Assembly (NCBI RefSeq): GCF_001282785.1
Contig: NZ_CVUA01000001.1
Location: 2,232,001-2,296,000 of the forward strand
Direction of reading: 5' to 3'
Origin: Halolamina sediminis
GTDB taxonomy: Archaea > Halobacteriota > Halobacteria > Halobacteriales > Haloferacaceae
DNA: 64,000 nucleotides
Made by a program: the position numbers and the translations under genes. A model generated the notes under the pieces. It was not told the origin of the DNA and ran no database searches. It saw nothing but the letters and a program-made list of their open reading frames with translations. How positions within the stretch are numbered: the first letter of the stretch is position 1; the number at the start of each line of letters is the position of its first letter. Shown here in pieces: positions 7,318 to 16,181 of this stretch.

Positions 7318-8499
7318 ATGCTCTCGGTCGCACTCGCCGGCAAACCCAACGCCGGCAAGTCCACGTTCTTCAAGGCCGCCACGATGGCCGACGTCGACGT
7401 CGGCAACTACCCGTTCACCACGATCGACCCGAACCGGGGCGTCAGCCACGTCCGCACCGAGTGCCCCTGTCTCGACCGCGACGAGCGCTGTGACAGCGAC
7501 AACTGCCGGGACGGCAAACGCTACGTCCCGGTCGAACTGCTCGACGTGGCGGGGCTCGTCCCCGGCGCCCACGAGGGCCGCGGGCTCGGGAACCAGTTCC
7601 TCGACGCGCTGACCGACGCCGACGTGATCCTCAACGTCGTCGACGCCGCCGGCGCGACCGACGAGGAGGGCGAACCCGTCGAGGTCGGCACGTACGACCC
7701 CACGGAGGAGGCCACGTTCATCGAGGAGGAGATGGATCGCTGGCTCACGGGCATCGTCGACCGCAACTGGGAATCCGTCGAGCGCAAGTCCCGCTCGCCG
7801 GACTTCGATATCGACGAGGCACTCCACGATCTCCTGACTGGCTTCGGGGCCGACGAGTACGACGTAACCGCCACGCTCCGCGGGATGGCGTACCCCGACA
7901 ACCCCCGGGACTGGACTGACGACCACCGCGAGACGCTCGCCCGCGATCTGCGAGCCCGCACGAAGCCGATCGTCCTCGTCGCGAACAAGATCGACATCGC
8001 GCCCGAGGAGAACGTCGAGGCGCTGCGGGAGACGGACAAGCCGGTCGTCCCCTGCACCGCCGACGGCGAGCTCGCGCTCCGGAACGGCGCCGAGGCGGGG
8101 ATCCTCGACTACGACCCCGGCGACGAGGACTTCGAGATCGTCGGCGACGTGAGCGAGACGCAGGAACGGGGCCTCGAGACGATCCGGGAGACGATGGCCG
8201 AGCACGGCGGCACCGGCGTCCAGCAGTCCCTGAACGAGGCGGTGTACGGCCTGCTCGATCGATTCACCGCCTATCCCGTCCAGAACGAATCGAAGTGGAC
8301 CGACGGCACCGGGAACGTGCTCCCCGACGCGTTCCTGCTGCCCGACGGGTCGACGCCGAAGGACCTCGCCTACGCCGTCCACTCCGACATCGGCGACGGG
8401 TACGTCCACGCCGTCGACGCCCGCGCGGGCCGGCGCATCGGCGAGGATCACGAGCTCGAGGAGGGCGACGTGATCAAGATCGTCTCCACCGCGTCCTGA
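7318..8499 (+). CDS. YchF/Obg-family GTP-binding protein with TGS domain
   Basis: 393 residues. Walker A/G1 is GKPNAGKSTFF; a TTIDPN switch, LLDVAGLVPGAHEGRGLG (G3) and VANKIDI (G4) follow. A short Cys cluster (ECPCLDRDERCDSDNC) sits after switch I, as in archaeal-type YchF proteins. The C-terminal part (LPDGSTPKDLAYAVHSDIGD) is a TGS domain. YchF proteins bind ATP or GTP and associate with ribosomes. The next gene's ATG overlaps its TGA, indicating translational coupling. Confidence 0.88.
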   Translation: MLSVALAGKPNAGKSTFFKAATMADVDVGNYPFTTIDPNRGVSHVRTECPCLDRDERCDSDNCRDGKRYVPVELLDVAGLVPGAHEGRGLGNQFLDALTDADVILNVVDAAGATDEEGEPVEVGTYDPTEEATFIEEEMDRWLTGIVDRNWESVERKSRSPDFDIDEALHDLLTGFGADEYDVTATLRGMAYPDNPRDWTDDHRETLARDLRARTKPIVLVANKIDIAPEENVEALRETDKPVVPCTADGELALRNGAEAGILDYDPGDEDFEIVGDVSETQERGLETIRETMAEHGGTGVQQSLNEAVYGLLDRFTAYPVQNESKWTDGTGNVLPDAFLLPDGSTPKDLAYAVHSDIGDGYVHAVDARAGRRIGEDHELEEGDVIKIVSTAS

Positions 8500-8930
8500 T
8501 GGACGGAAGTGAAGAAATCGAACAGCGATCGCTCGCCGACCTCCATCCCAGCCAACTGCTCGTGAGCGCCGCGAAGCTCGAGGGCGTGCTCGACTGGTGG
8601 AACGCCGACGACCCCGATCCCGAACCGCTGCCGTATCTGGAGCCCGTCGAGGACTTCGGACTCGACCCCGGAACGGTCGAGCCGGGCCGGGTCGTGCTCG
8701 CGGACGGCCACACGCGCGCACTCGCGGCGGTGCTCTCGGGCACTGAGACGGTGCCGGTCGTCCGCGATCCCGACAGGGAAGAGCTCTCGATGGGGATCTA
8801 CAGGGAGTGTCTCGGCTGGTGTGTCGACGAGGGTGTTCGCCGGCCGGCGAATCTCGTCGGGCGAGTGGTGAGCGACGAGACGTTCCGGACCGAGTGGGTC
8901 GAGCGGTGTCGGGCAGTGGCCGAGGAGTGA
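8499..8930 (+). CDS. ParB/Srx-fold-like small protein coupled to YchF
   Basis: 143 residues. The start at 8499 overlaps the upstream stop by one base (TGATG), typical of coupling. The fragment DLHPSQLLVSAAKLEG is followed by GRVVLADGHTRALAAVLSG, which resembles the D-G-H-x-R loop of ParB/sulfiredoxin-fold proteins. The C-terminal half is helical with YRECLGWCVDEG. Catalytic function is not clear. Coupling to YchF suggests a shared process but does not show which one. Confidence 0.65.
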   Translation: MDGSEEIEQRSLADLHPSQLLVSAAKLEGVLDWWNADDPDPEPLPYLEPVEDFGLDPGTVEPGRVVLADGHTRALAAVLSGTETVPVVRDPDREELSMGIYRECLGWCVDEGVRRPANLVGRVVSDETFRTEWVERCRAVAEE

Positions 8931-8976
8931 GCGCGACCCAAAAACGCTATTCCGCCGTTCTCCCACCGACCACACA

Positions 8977-9486
8977 GTGGTGGGCGAGTTCCGCACGAAG
9001 GACGGCCGCTGTATCGTCGCGGAGGACGGCCTCCGCATCCGGGTCGGCGAGCGGAGCCCGCTGGGGACGCTCCGCGACGCGCTGACCGACGAGGAGATCC
9101 CCCCGGTTCGCCGCGCGGGCGTCGCGCTGTTCGGCCTCGCGGTCGTCGTCGGGGTCGCGCTGGCGGTCCGGACGCTGCCCGTGTGGCTCTCCGGCGCCGG
9201 CGCGGGGCTGCTGCTCGCGTGGCTCGTCTGGTCGCGGCTCCGCGGCGGGCGGCCCGAGAAGGAGATCAGCATCAAGTACGACGCCGTCGAGAGCGTCGAG
9301 CCGGAGTACGGCCTCCCGCTTTTGACCCGGCCGCGGTTCGTGATCCGCTACCGCTCGGAGGGTGGGGTGAAACGGCGGTACGTGCTCTGCCCCTCACGGC
9401 TCTACGGCTTCGGCGCCTACGAACGCGGGAAGGAGCTGTTCACGGAACAAGGACTGATGGCACCGAAGCCTACAGACGACGAGTAG
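8977..9486 (+). CDS. Membrane protein with soluble C-terminal domain
   Basis: 169 residues, GTG start. The N-terminal 40 residues are soluble, then two membrane segments (VALFGLAVVVGVALAVRTL and AGAGLLLAWLVW, about residues 48-86). A C-terminal domain with KEISIKYDAVESVEPEYGLP and RPRFVIRYRSEGGVKRRY reads like a PH-like fold. It lies 3 nt before the rhomboid gene, so likely co-transcribed. Function unknown. Confidence 0.6.
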   Translation: MVGEFRTKDGRCIVAEDGLRIRVGERSPLGTLRDALTDEEIPPVRRAGVALFGLAVVVGVALAVRTLPVWLSGAGAGLLLAWLVWSRLRGGRPEKEISIKYDAVESVEPEYGLPLLTRPRFVIRYRSEGGVKRRYVLCPSRLYGFGAYERGKELFTEQGLMAPKPTDDE

Positions 9487-9489
9487 GTC

Positions 9490-10143
9490 ATGGCCCGCGA
9501 CCCCGACTCGGAGCGCCCGTCCCGTCGGGTCGCCGCGGACCTGCAGGTGTGGTTCGGCGGCAGCCCAGTGACGGGGGGTGCCGTCACGGTGCTGGTCTGC
9601 TGGCACGCGCTCGCCCCGTGGCTCGCCGCCGCGCTCGGCGCGGACCGCTTCGGCGCGTGGTTCGTCGCACGAGCGTCGCCCTCACCGGGCTGGCTGCTCG
9701 CGGTGCTCAGTCACGCCGATCTGAACCACCTCGCCGCGAACCTCCTCTTTCTCGTGATCTGGGGGACGATCGCCGAGCACGCGCTCGGCGCGCGACGCTA
9801 CGCCGCCTTCCTCGCCGCGACCGGCGTCGCCGGGATACTGGCACAGGTCGCCCAGTACGTCCTCACGGGCGTCAGCGGCGGGATCGTCGGAGCCAGCGGC
9901 GCGGCCCAGGCCACCGCCGCGTTCGCCGCCGTGGCGCTGGCACGGGGTCGCGGCCCGTTCGAGACGCCGGCGGTGCGCCGCGGGCTAATCTCGGGCGCGG
10001 TCGCGATCGTCGCCCTCCAACTGCTGAACGACTTCGTCGGCGCGTCGACAGTCGTTCCCGAGAGCTCGGGGGTCGCCCACGTGACGGGGATGCTCCTCGG
10101 CGCCGGCTACGCGTTGGTCGAGATGGGGCGGGAGAGAGCGTGA
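9490..10143 (+). CDS. Rhomboid-family intramembrane serine protease
   Basis: 217 residues, about six membrane helices. The rhomboid signature is complete: SHADLNHLAANLL (H75, N79, H80, N84), the nucleophile in GIVGASGAAQA (S136), and the second catalytic residue in SGVAHVTGMLLG (H197). It would cleave membrane-spanning substrates; the substrate here is unknown. It follows the preceding membrane protein by 3 nt and is convergent with mutY. Confidence 0.88.
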   Translation: MARDPDSERPSRRVAADLQVWFGGSPVTGGAVTVLVCWHALAPWLAAALGADRFGAWFVARASPSPGWLLAVLSHADLNHLAANLLFLVIWGTIAEHALGARRYAAFLAATGVAGILAQVAQYVLTGVSGGIVGASGAAQATAAFAAVALARGRGPFETPAVRRGLISGAVAIVALQLLNDFVGASTVVPESSGVAHVTGMLLGAGYALVEMGRERA

Positions 10144-10188
10144 TCGGGCGGACGAAAAGGCGACCCGCCGACCTTCACCGATCCCCAG

Positions 10189-11130
10189 CTACCGAAGCCG
10201 TGCGACGCGCTCGCCGTCCTCCGTCTCGACGGCGACCAGCCCGTCGTCGGCCAAGTCGTCGAGAATCCCCTCCAGCCACTCCCGGCCGTGCTCGCCGTCG
10301 GGCGTGTAGTCTACCCGGATTCGGTGGCCGAGATCGTCGACGGCGACCGCGTCGTGCTCGCCCAGCACGCGGACGATCCGCCCCCGGAACTGTCGCCGAC
10401 TCCCCTCGAAGCTCGGTTGCTCTGGCACGTCCGGTGCGGTGAAGTCTCCGGTCTCGTAGGCGTGACACCACCGCCGCCACGGGCAGCGCGCCTCGTCGCA
10501 GCTGGGCGATTTCGTACAGGCGACGCCGCCGAGTTCCATGATCGCGTTGTTCCAGACGCGTGACTCGCCGTCGGGCATGAGTTCGGCCGCGGCCGCCTCG
10601 AACGCCGCGTCGTCGTCCGGCACGTCGAACGCGCGGTAGGTGACTCGTTCGACGTTCGTGTCCACGACCGCGTTCCCGTTGTTGAACGCGAACGACGCGA
10701 CGGCGTTGGCAGTGTAGGGGCCGACCCCCATCAGCTCCTCGAGCTCGTCGGGCGACTCGGGGTACTCGCCGCCGTACGCCTCGACGACCTGATTGGCGGC
10801 CTCGTGGAGATACTTCGCGCGGTTGTTGTACCCCAGCGAGTGATCGGTCCAGAACGCCACCACCTCGCTCCGGTCGGCGTCGGCGAGGGCGTCGACGGTC
10901 GGCCAGCGGTCGCGGAACTCCTCCCACGCGGAGATGATCCGGTCCAGTTGGGTCTGCTGGCTCATCACCTCGCTGACGTGGATCTCGTAGGGGTCGTCGG
11001 TCTGGCGCCACGGGAACGGCCGGTGGTCGTCCTCGTACCACTCGATCAGCGCCTCGCGGACGGCGTCGAGATCCAGATCCGGGGGGAAGGGGGCGTCGGC
11101 GGCGCTCGTGCCGCCGTCGGCGTCGGTCAT
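10189..11130 (-). CDS. mutY: A/G-specific adenine glycosylase
   Basis: 313 residues. It removes adenine paired with 8-oxoguanine in base-excision repair. HhH-GPD core: catalytic Glu in HVSEVMSQQTQ (E54), GVGPYTANAVASFAF hairpin and catalytic Asp in VVDTNVERV (D157). Four Cys (C205, C211, C216, C222) form an FeS loop, spaced C-x5-C-x4-C-x5-C rather than the common C-x6-C-x2-C-x5-C. The C-terminus lacks a recognisable NUDIX-like domain and carries a short winged-helix-like tail (REWLEGILDDLADDGLVAV). Confidence 0.9.
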   Translation of the reverse strand: MTDADGGTSAADAPFPPDLDLDAVREALIEWYEDDHRPFPWRQTDDPYEIHVSEVMSQQTQLDRIISAWEEFRDRWPTVDALADADRSEVVAFWTDHSLGYNNRAKYLHEAANQVVEAYGGEYPESPDELEELMGVGPYTANAVASFAFNNGNAVVDTNVERVTYRAFDVPDDDAAFEAAAAELMPDGESRVWNNAIMELGGVACTKSPSCDEARCPWRRWCHAYETGDFTAPDVPEQPSFEGSRRQFRGRIVRVLGEHDAVAVDDLGHRIRVDYTPDGEHGREWLEGILDDLADDGLVAVETEDGERVARLR

Positions 11131-11295
11131 ACGCGAAGGTGGGGCGCGGCGTCGCTAAAACGGCGCGGTCGCGGGGCGTAAGTCGTCCGTGGTGGGGACG
11201 GTTTCGATATTTAACTCTTCCGCCCAGACTCCGACTCGACAGTCCTGGATCCGTTTATAAGCTGGCTGCGTTCGGAGCGTCTCTCACAGCGAACG

Positions 11296-13812
11296 ATGTC
11301 ACGAGATACACTGTCGGACGCGATCGGTTTCGTCACGCGACACACTCGGCTCACGTTGCTGGTGATGATCCTCCTCTCGGGGCTGGTGGTCGCCGGGATC
11401 CCCCAGCTCGACACGGGGAGTCAGGCCGGCGCCGACGCCGACGCGTTCGACGATGTCGAGCGCGTGCAGAAGGCACAGTACGCACAGAGCCAGTTCGGCG
11501 GGTCGGACGACGGGCCGGACCGTACCTTCGAGGCCGTGTACGTCCGGGACGACGACGGCAACGTCCTCTCGAAGGGGTCCCTGCTCGCCGGGCTACGCTA
11601 CCAACGGACGATACGCGAGAACGAGACGGTCGACGCCGCCCTCCACGAGGACGGCGTTACGGGCCTCTCGAACCTCGTCGGGAAGCGCGCGGCCGGCAGC
11701 CCGAACGCCTCGCTCGACGAGCAGATCCGGGCGCTCGAGGGCGCGACGCGCGGCGAGGTCGAACGGCTGGTCGATCGGACGCTGTCGAACGATCCGCGGG
11801 CCTTACGCTACCTACCCGCCGATCACGGGCGGAACGAGACGACCGCGGCCGACCGCCGGCTGCTCGTCGCGCTCGACGCCGACGCCGGAAACGGCACCGT
11901 CGACAACGCGACCGCAGCGCTGTACCACAGCGCGAACGAGCGCTCCGCCGCCGGCTTCTTCGTCGTGAACTCGGCGGCGTGGAGCGACGCGAGTAGCCAC
12001 TTCTTCGGGGAGATGGTCGAGCTCGTGGTGCCGGCGGCGCTGGCGTTCATCCTCGTCGTGCTCGGGTTCGCGTACCGCGACCTCGTCGACGTGGTCGTCG
12101 GTATGGTCGGCGTTGCCCTCTCGGTTGTGTGGATGTTCGGCCTGCTGGGCTGGCTCGGCGTCGCCGCCGGCGCCACCAGCATCATCCCGGTGGTACTGGT
12201 CGCCGGGCTGAGCATCGACTACGGCTTCCACGTGTTCAATCGCTACCGCGAGCAGCGCGGCGAGGACGAAGGGATTCGGGCACCGATGCGCCGCGGCGTG
12301 AGCCTCGTCGCCACGGCGCTGGTGCTCGTCACGGTCACCGCGGCGATCGGCTTCCTCGCGAACCTCTCGAACCCCCTACCGCTGATCCGTAACCTCGGCG
12401 TGTCGATCACGCTGGGCGTGGTCTCGGCGCTGCTGATCTTCCTCACGGTCGTCCCCGCGCTCAAGATCGAAGTCGACGGGCTGCTCGAACGCGCCGGGAT
12501 CGACCGCCACAAGCGGCCGCTCGGCCACGGTCGCTACCTCCGGCCGGCCCTCGCGAAGGCAGTTACGCTCGCGCGACGCGGCGCGCCGGCCGTGCTGGTC
12601 CTCGCGCTCGTCGTCGGGAGCGCCGGCGGCGTCGCGTGGGCGGACCTCGACGAGGAGAGCTACCAGCAGAACGACGGCGTGGTCGCGGAGTGGAAACAGG
12701 AGCTGCCGGACCCGATCGGCTGGAATCCCCATCCCGTCCCCGAACGGAGCCAACACGTCGACGAGGTGTACCAGCCCGCCAGCGCCGAGACGGCCACACA
12801 GGAGGCGATCCTGATAGAGGGGGAGGTCACGAGCGACGACACGCTCGACGATCTCCGGCGCGGCGTCGACGAGATCGACGGGCAAGGGCTGCTGGTCGAT
12901 CGCACAGACGGCGGGGGGGTCCGCTCACCCGTGACGGCGATGCACGCCGTCGCTGCGCGGAACGACTCGTTCGCGGCCGTCCTCGACGACGCCGACACGG
13001 ACGGCGACGGCGTGCCGGACCGGAACCTCGAACGGGTGTACGACGCGTTCTACGCCGCGGACAGTGAGGTCGCGAGCAGCGTCGTCGAGCGGGACGGCGG
13101 CGAGTACGAGTCCCTGCTCGTGACCCTGTCACTCGACGCCGACTACGCGGAGGCTAGCAGCGTCGTCCCGGAGCTCGCCGAGGGCGCCGACCGCATGGCC
13201 GACGGCGACGATCGGACCGCGACCGTCGTCGGGAACCTCGCCGTCAACGACGCAGTGCTCGGCGAAGTCGTCGGCGGGATCCTCACGACGATGGTGCTCG
13301 CGCTCGCGGCCATTGCACTGACGCTGGCCGCCGTGTTCGAGTACATGCACGGCAGCGCCACGCTCGGACTGGTCGTCTCGGTTCCGATCGCGCTGGTGCT
13401 CGGGCTCGTCATCGGTGGGATGGCCGTCCTCTCGATCCCGCTGACGCTGCTGACTGCGCTGCTGATGAGCCTGGTGATCGGGCTGGGCGTCGACTACAAC
13501 ATCCACGTCGGCGACCGGTTCGCCGACGAACGCCGCGCCGGCGCGGGCACGTTCGAGGCGCTCAAGGCCGCCGTCACCGGGACCGGCGGTGCGCTGCTGG
13601 GCAGCACGCTCACCTCGGCGGGCGCGTTCGCCACCATCGCGCTCGTTCCCCACCCCCAACTCCAGAGCTTCGGGGCGATTGTCGTCGTCGCCATGACGAC
13701 AGCGTTCGCAGTGAGCGTCCTCGTCCTGCCGAGCCTACTGGTGCTCTGGGACCGCTACGTCCCCGCGAGCGTCACGACCATACCGAGCCCGGGCGAGATC
13801 CCACAGGACTGA
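11296..13812 (+). CDS. RND/MMPL-family membrane exporter
   Basis: 838 residues. Two halves each have one leading membrane helix, a large exterior domain and a bundle of five helices: TLLVMILLSGLVVAGIP near residue 18, the first bundle about 240-400 and the second about 655-830. The conserved AGLSIDYGFHVFNRYREQ and its repeat IGLGVDYNIHVGDRFADE are the sterol-sensing/MMPL-type helix 4 motifs, typical of archaeal RND proteins. A TATA-like TTTATAAGC at 11251 implies a short 5' UTR. Substrate unknown; lipid or drug export are possibilities. Confidence 0.85.
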   Translation: MSRDTLSDAIGFVTRHTRLTLLVMILLSGLVVAGIPQLDTGSQAGADADAFDDVERVQKAQYAQSQFGGSDDGPDRTFEAVYVRDDDGNVLSKGSLLAGLRYQRTIRENETVDAALHEDGVTGLSNLVGKRAAGSPNASLDEQIRALEGATRGEVERLVDRTLSNDPRALRYLPADHGRNETTAADRRLLVALDADAGNGTVDNATAALYHSANERSAAGFFVVNSAAWSDASSHFFGEMVELVVPAALAFILVVLGFAYRDLVDVVVGMVGVALSVVWMFGLLGWLGVAAGATSIIPVVLVAGLSIDYGFHVFNRYREQRGEDEGIRAPMRRGVSLVATALVLVTVTAAIGFLANLSNPLPLIRNLGVSITLGVVSALLIFLTVVPALKIEVDGLLERAGIDRHKRPLGHGRYLRPALAKAVTLARRGAPAVLVLALVVGSAGGVAWADLDEESYQQNDGVVAEWKQELPDPIGWNPHPVPERSQHVDEVYQPASAETATQEAILIEGEVTSDDTLDDLRRGVDEIDGQGLLVDRTDGGGVRSPVTAMHAVAARNDSFAAVLDDADTDGDGVPDRNLERVYDAFYAADSEVASSVVERDGGEYESLLVTLSLDADYAEASSVVPELAEGADRMADGDDRTATVVGNLAVNDAVLGEVVGGILTTMVLALAAIALTLAAVFEYMHGSATLGLVVSVPIALVLGLVIGGMAVLSIPLTLLTALLMSLVIGLGVDYNIHVGDRFADERRAGAGTFEALKAAVTGTGGALLGSTLTSAGAFATIALVPHPQLQSFGAIVVVAMTTAFAVSVLVLPSLLVLWDRYVPASVTTIPSPGEIPQD

Positions 13813-13826
13813 CCGCATCCCCCCGG

Positions 13827-13974
13827 GCGAGCCATCTCACGCCGGCTGACGGCGTGCCGGTGTGCGAGTCATCCCGCGCCGGCTGACGGCGTGCCGGCGT
13901 GCGAGTCATCCCGCGCCGGCTGACGGCGTGCCGGCGTGCGAGTCATCCCGCGCCGGCTGATCACCGCCGGCGGG
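13827..13974. repeat. Four tandem copies of a 37-bp palindrome-containing repeat
   Basis: Units at 13827-13863, 13864-13900, 13901-13937 and 13938-13974. The two central copies are identical; the first and last are degenerate. Each unit contains CGCCGGC and its complement GCCGGCG around a 9-nt spacer, so each RNA copy could fold as a hairpin. It lies directly after the exporter gene and before a short gene. It may act as a termination array or be a simple expansion. Confidence 0.85.
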
Positions 13975-14015
13975 CGAGCCACAAGCCGTATTCCCCTCCC
14001 GCCAAACCGTCAGGC

Positions 14016-14336
14016 ATGAGCCTCGACGACCTCGACGAGAACGTGACCGCGAACTACGCCGCACTGGGCGAGGAGACGACCGTCGACCTCGACCCGGAGA
14101 CCCGGAACGAACTCGCGATGCTGTCGGCGGCGATGGGGACGGACACCGACGAACTCCTCCGCCGGGGAATCCACGCGCTGTTCCAGCAGGCCGTCAGCAG
14201 CGGCGACCTCGACTTCCACCTGCGGACCGGCTACGACGTGACCTACGACGAGTACCTCGCGGGCGCGACCTACGAGGAGATGACCGGCGGGAATCAGTAC
14301 CCCGAGCGCGACGACGATCGGCGGTACAACATGTAA
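14016..14336 (+). CDS. Small haloarchaeal protein, function unknown
   Basis: 106 residues starting MSLDDLDENVTANYAAL. An in-frame upstream extension would run through the tandem repeats, so it is rejected. The middle (LDPETRNELAMLSAAMGTDTDELLRRGIHALFQQ) resembles a ribbon-helix-helix-like or short helical domain. A Tyr-rich tail (YDVTYDEYLAGATYEEM) follows. A perfect stem-loop ends the gene 10 nt after the stop. Confidence 0.65.
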   Translation: MSLDDLDENVTANYAALGEETTVDLDPETRNELAMLSAAMGTDTDELLRRGIHALFQQAVSSGDLDFHLRTGYDVTYDEYLAGATYEEMTGGNQYPERDDDRRYNM

Positions 14337-14345
14337 CTCGACGCT

Positions 14346-14391
14346 TCGAGCTTTTGCCAGGGCCCCCAGAGGGGCCCTGGCAAAAGCTCGA
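14346..14391. terminator. Perfect 21-bp inverted repeat between convergent genes
   Basis: Arms of 21 bp (14346-14366 and 14371-14391) pair without mismatch around a CAGA loop; the arm reads TCGAGCTTTTGCCAGGGCCC. It lies between the convergent genes ending at 14336 and 14476, so it can terminate both strands. It is much longer than usual archaeal terminators, which rely mainly on U-tracts. Confidence 0.7.
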
Positions 14392-14475
14392 GCAAAAGCC
14401 TCCTCACTCCTTACAGTGGCTCGTCGGCCCGCTCGCTTCGCTCGCGGTGGGGGTTCGGCTCCCCCTCCCCACTAC

Positions 14476-15441
14476 TCACTGCTCGCCCGCCGGCGCACCG
14501 CCGTGCCGTTTCCGCACTCGAACCGCGAGGATCGACGCCGCGTAGATGGCGATCGCCACGAGCACGATCGTCCCTCCCGCGGCCACGTCGTACACGTACG
14601 AGAGCGTCACGCCCGCGACCGTCGCGAGCAGACCCGCGCCGACCGCACCCACGATCGAGCGTTTGAACCCCCGGAGCGGCGTCGCCGTCGCGGCCGGGAT
14701 CACCAGCATCGCCGCGACGAGGATCACGCCCATGATCTGCATCGCGCCGACGACGACCACCGCGGTCAACACCGCGAGCAGTCGGTTATACCGTGCGACC
14801 GGGATGCCCGCCGCACGGGCGCCGACCTCGTCGAAGGTAACGTACAGCAGCGGGCGGTAGGTGACGGCGACCACCGTTCCGACGACGACGATCATCGCCA
14901 GCAGGATCGCCGCGTTGGCCCGCGAAACCGTCGCGAGCGAGCCGAACAGGTAGGCGTCGATCCCGACCGCGATCCCGCCGTCGGTCGCGGTGAGCAGCAC
15001 GCTCCCGACCGCGAATGAACCGGTGAGTACGATAGCCAACGACGTGTCGCGGTACGCGCCGGCGGAGTCGATCAGCGTCTGGACCGCCAGCGCGGCGACG
15101 GCCGCGACCACGAGCGCCGCGAGCAACGGCGGCACCGTCACCGCGAACAGGCTGTTGACGAACAGCCCCGCCGCGACGCCGGCAAAGGCCGAGTGGGCGA
15201 GCGTGTCGCCGATCATCGCCATCTCCCGGTGGACGAGGAAGCTCCCGACGAGCGGTCCGAGCAGCGCGACACAGATCGCCGCGAGGTAGGCCCGCTGCAT
15301 GAACGCGTAGGACAGCATCTCGATCCCGGTCGCGGCGGCGAGCAGATCCAGCAGCCCGCCCCAGAGACCGTCGATGGCGAACGAGGCCACACCGTCGAAC
15401 TGGAGCGGACGAGGCGACGGCGCGAGCGAACTCTCGATCAT
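14476..15441 (-). CDS. znuB: Zinc-type ABC transporter permease (operon 1)
   Basis: 321 residues, ABC-3 family, about eight to nine helices. YAFMQRAYLAAICVALLGPLVGSFLVHREMAMIGDTLAHSAFAG is the family hallmark. The GVILVAAMLVIPAATA helix is also typical. Its ATG overlaps the ATP-binding gene's TGA by one base, and the order is binding protein, ATPase, permease. It is paralogous to the permease at 49591. Metal specificity is inferred from the His-rich binding protein. Confidence 0.88.
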   Translation of the reverse strand: MIESSLAPSPRPLQFDGVASFAIDGLWGGLLDLLAAATGIEMLSYAFMQRAYLAAICVALLGPLVGSFLVHREMAMIGDTLAHSAFAGVAAGLFVNSLFAVTVPPLLAALVVAAVAALAVQTLIDSAGAYRDTSLAIVLTGSFAVGSVLLTATDGGIAVGIDAYLFGSLATVSRANAAILLAMIVVVGTVVAVTYRPLLYVTFDEVGARAAGIPVARYNRLLAVLTAVVVVGAMQIMGVILVAAMLVIPAATATPLRGFKRSIVGAVGAGLLATVAGVTLSYVYDVAAGGTIVLVAIAIYAASILAVRVRKRHGGAPAGEQ

Positions 15442-16181
15442 CAGTGGTTGTGCCGCACGATCGACTGCGACCCGCCGTAGGCCGCCGCGAGCGCGTCGGT
15501 CTCGACGAACGTCTCGGGGTCGCCGTGGAAGTAGAGCTCGCGGTTCAGGCAGGCGATCTCGGAGGCGCGAGTCGTCACGACGCCGATGTCGTGCTCGATC
15601 AGCACGATCGTCATCCCCTCGTCGTTGAGTTGGCCGAGCAGATCGTAGAACGCCTCGCGTGACTCGGCGTCGACGCCGACCGTCGGCTCGTCGAGCGCGA
15701 GCAGGTCCGCCTCGGCGGCGAGCGCGCGGGCGATGAACACGCGTTGGCGCTGCCCGCCCGAGAGGCGACCCACCCGCCGGTCCGCGAGATCCGTGATCTC
15801 GACCCGATGGAGCGCCGCCTCGACGGCCGCGCGGTCGTCATCATCGAACCGCCCGAACCCGTGCCGTGGGTAGCGCCCCATCCGGACGGCCTCCCGGACC
15901 GTGACGGGCATCTCGCCGGCCGCGTCCGAGACGTTCTGCGGGACGTAGCCCACGCGCTTGCCGGTCCCGCGGCGATGGGCTGGCTCGCCGAACAGCCGAA
16001 CCGAGCCGCTGTCGGGGCGCCGGAGCCCGATCAGGAGTTCGAGCAGTGTCGTCTTTCCCGAGCCGTTCGGACCGACCAGACCGAGGAACCCTCCCGCCTC
16101 GATGTCGAGCGAGACGCTCTCGATGACGGGGCGATCGCCGTAGGCGAACGTCACGTCCGTGGCCTCGACGACCGCGGTCAT
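15441..16181 (-). CDS. znuC: Metal ABC transporter ATP-binding protein (operon 1)
   Basis: 246 residues. Walker A GPNGSGKTTLLE, signature LSGGQRQRVFIARALA, Walker B LLALDEPTVGVD and H-loop IEHDIGVV are intact. The ATG at 16181 is chosen because it overlaps the stop of the binding protein (ATGA); a much longer frame upstream is antisense-like noise. It energises uptake by the permease at 14476. Confidence 0.9.
   Translation of the reverse strand: MTAVVEATDVTFAYGDRPVIESVSLDIEAGGFLGLVGPNGSGKTTLLELLIGLRRPDSGSVRLFGEPAHRRGTGKRVGYVPQNVSDAAGEMPVTVREAVRMGRYPRHGFGRFDDDDRAAVEAALHRVEITDLADRRVGRLSGGQRQRVFIARALAAEADLLALDEPTVGVDAESREAFYDLLGQLNDEGMTIVLIEHDIGVVTTRASEIACLNRELYFHGDPETFVETDALAAAYGGSQSIVRHNH

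Noticed and set aside
13827-13974. CRISPR array
   Set aside because: Units are directly adjacent with no variable spacers; it is a plain tandem repeat.
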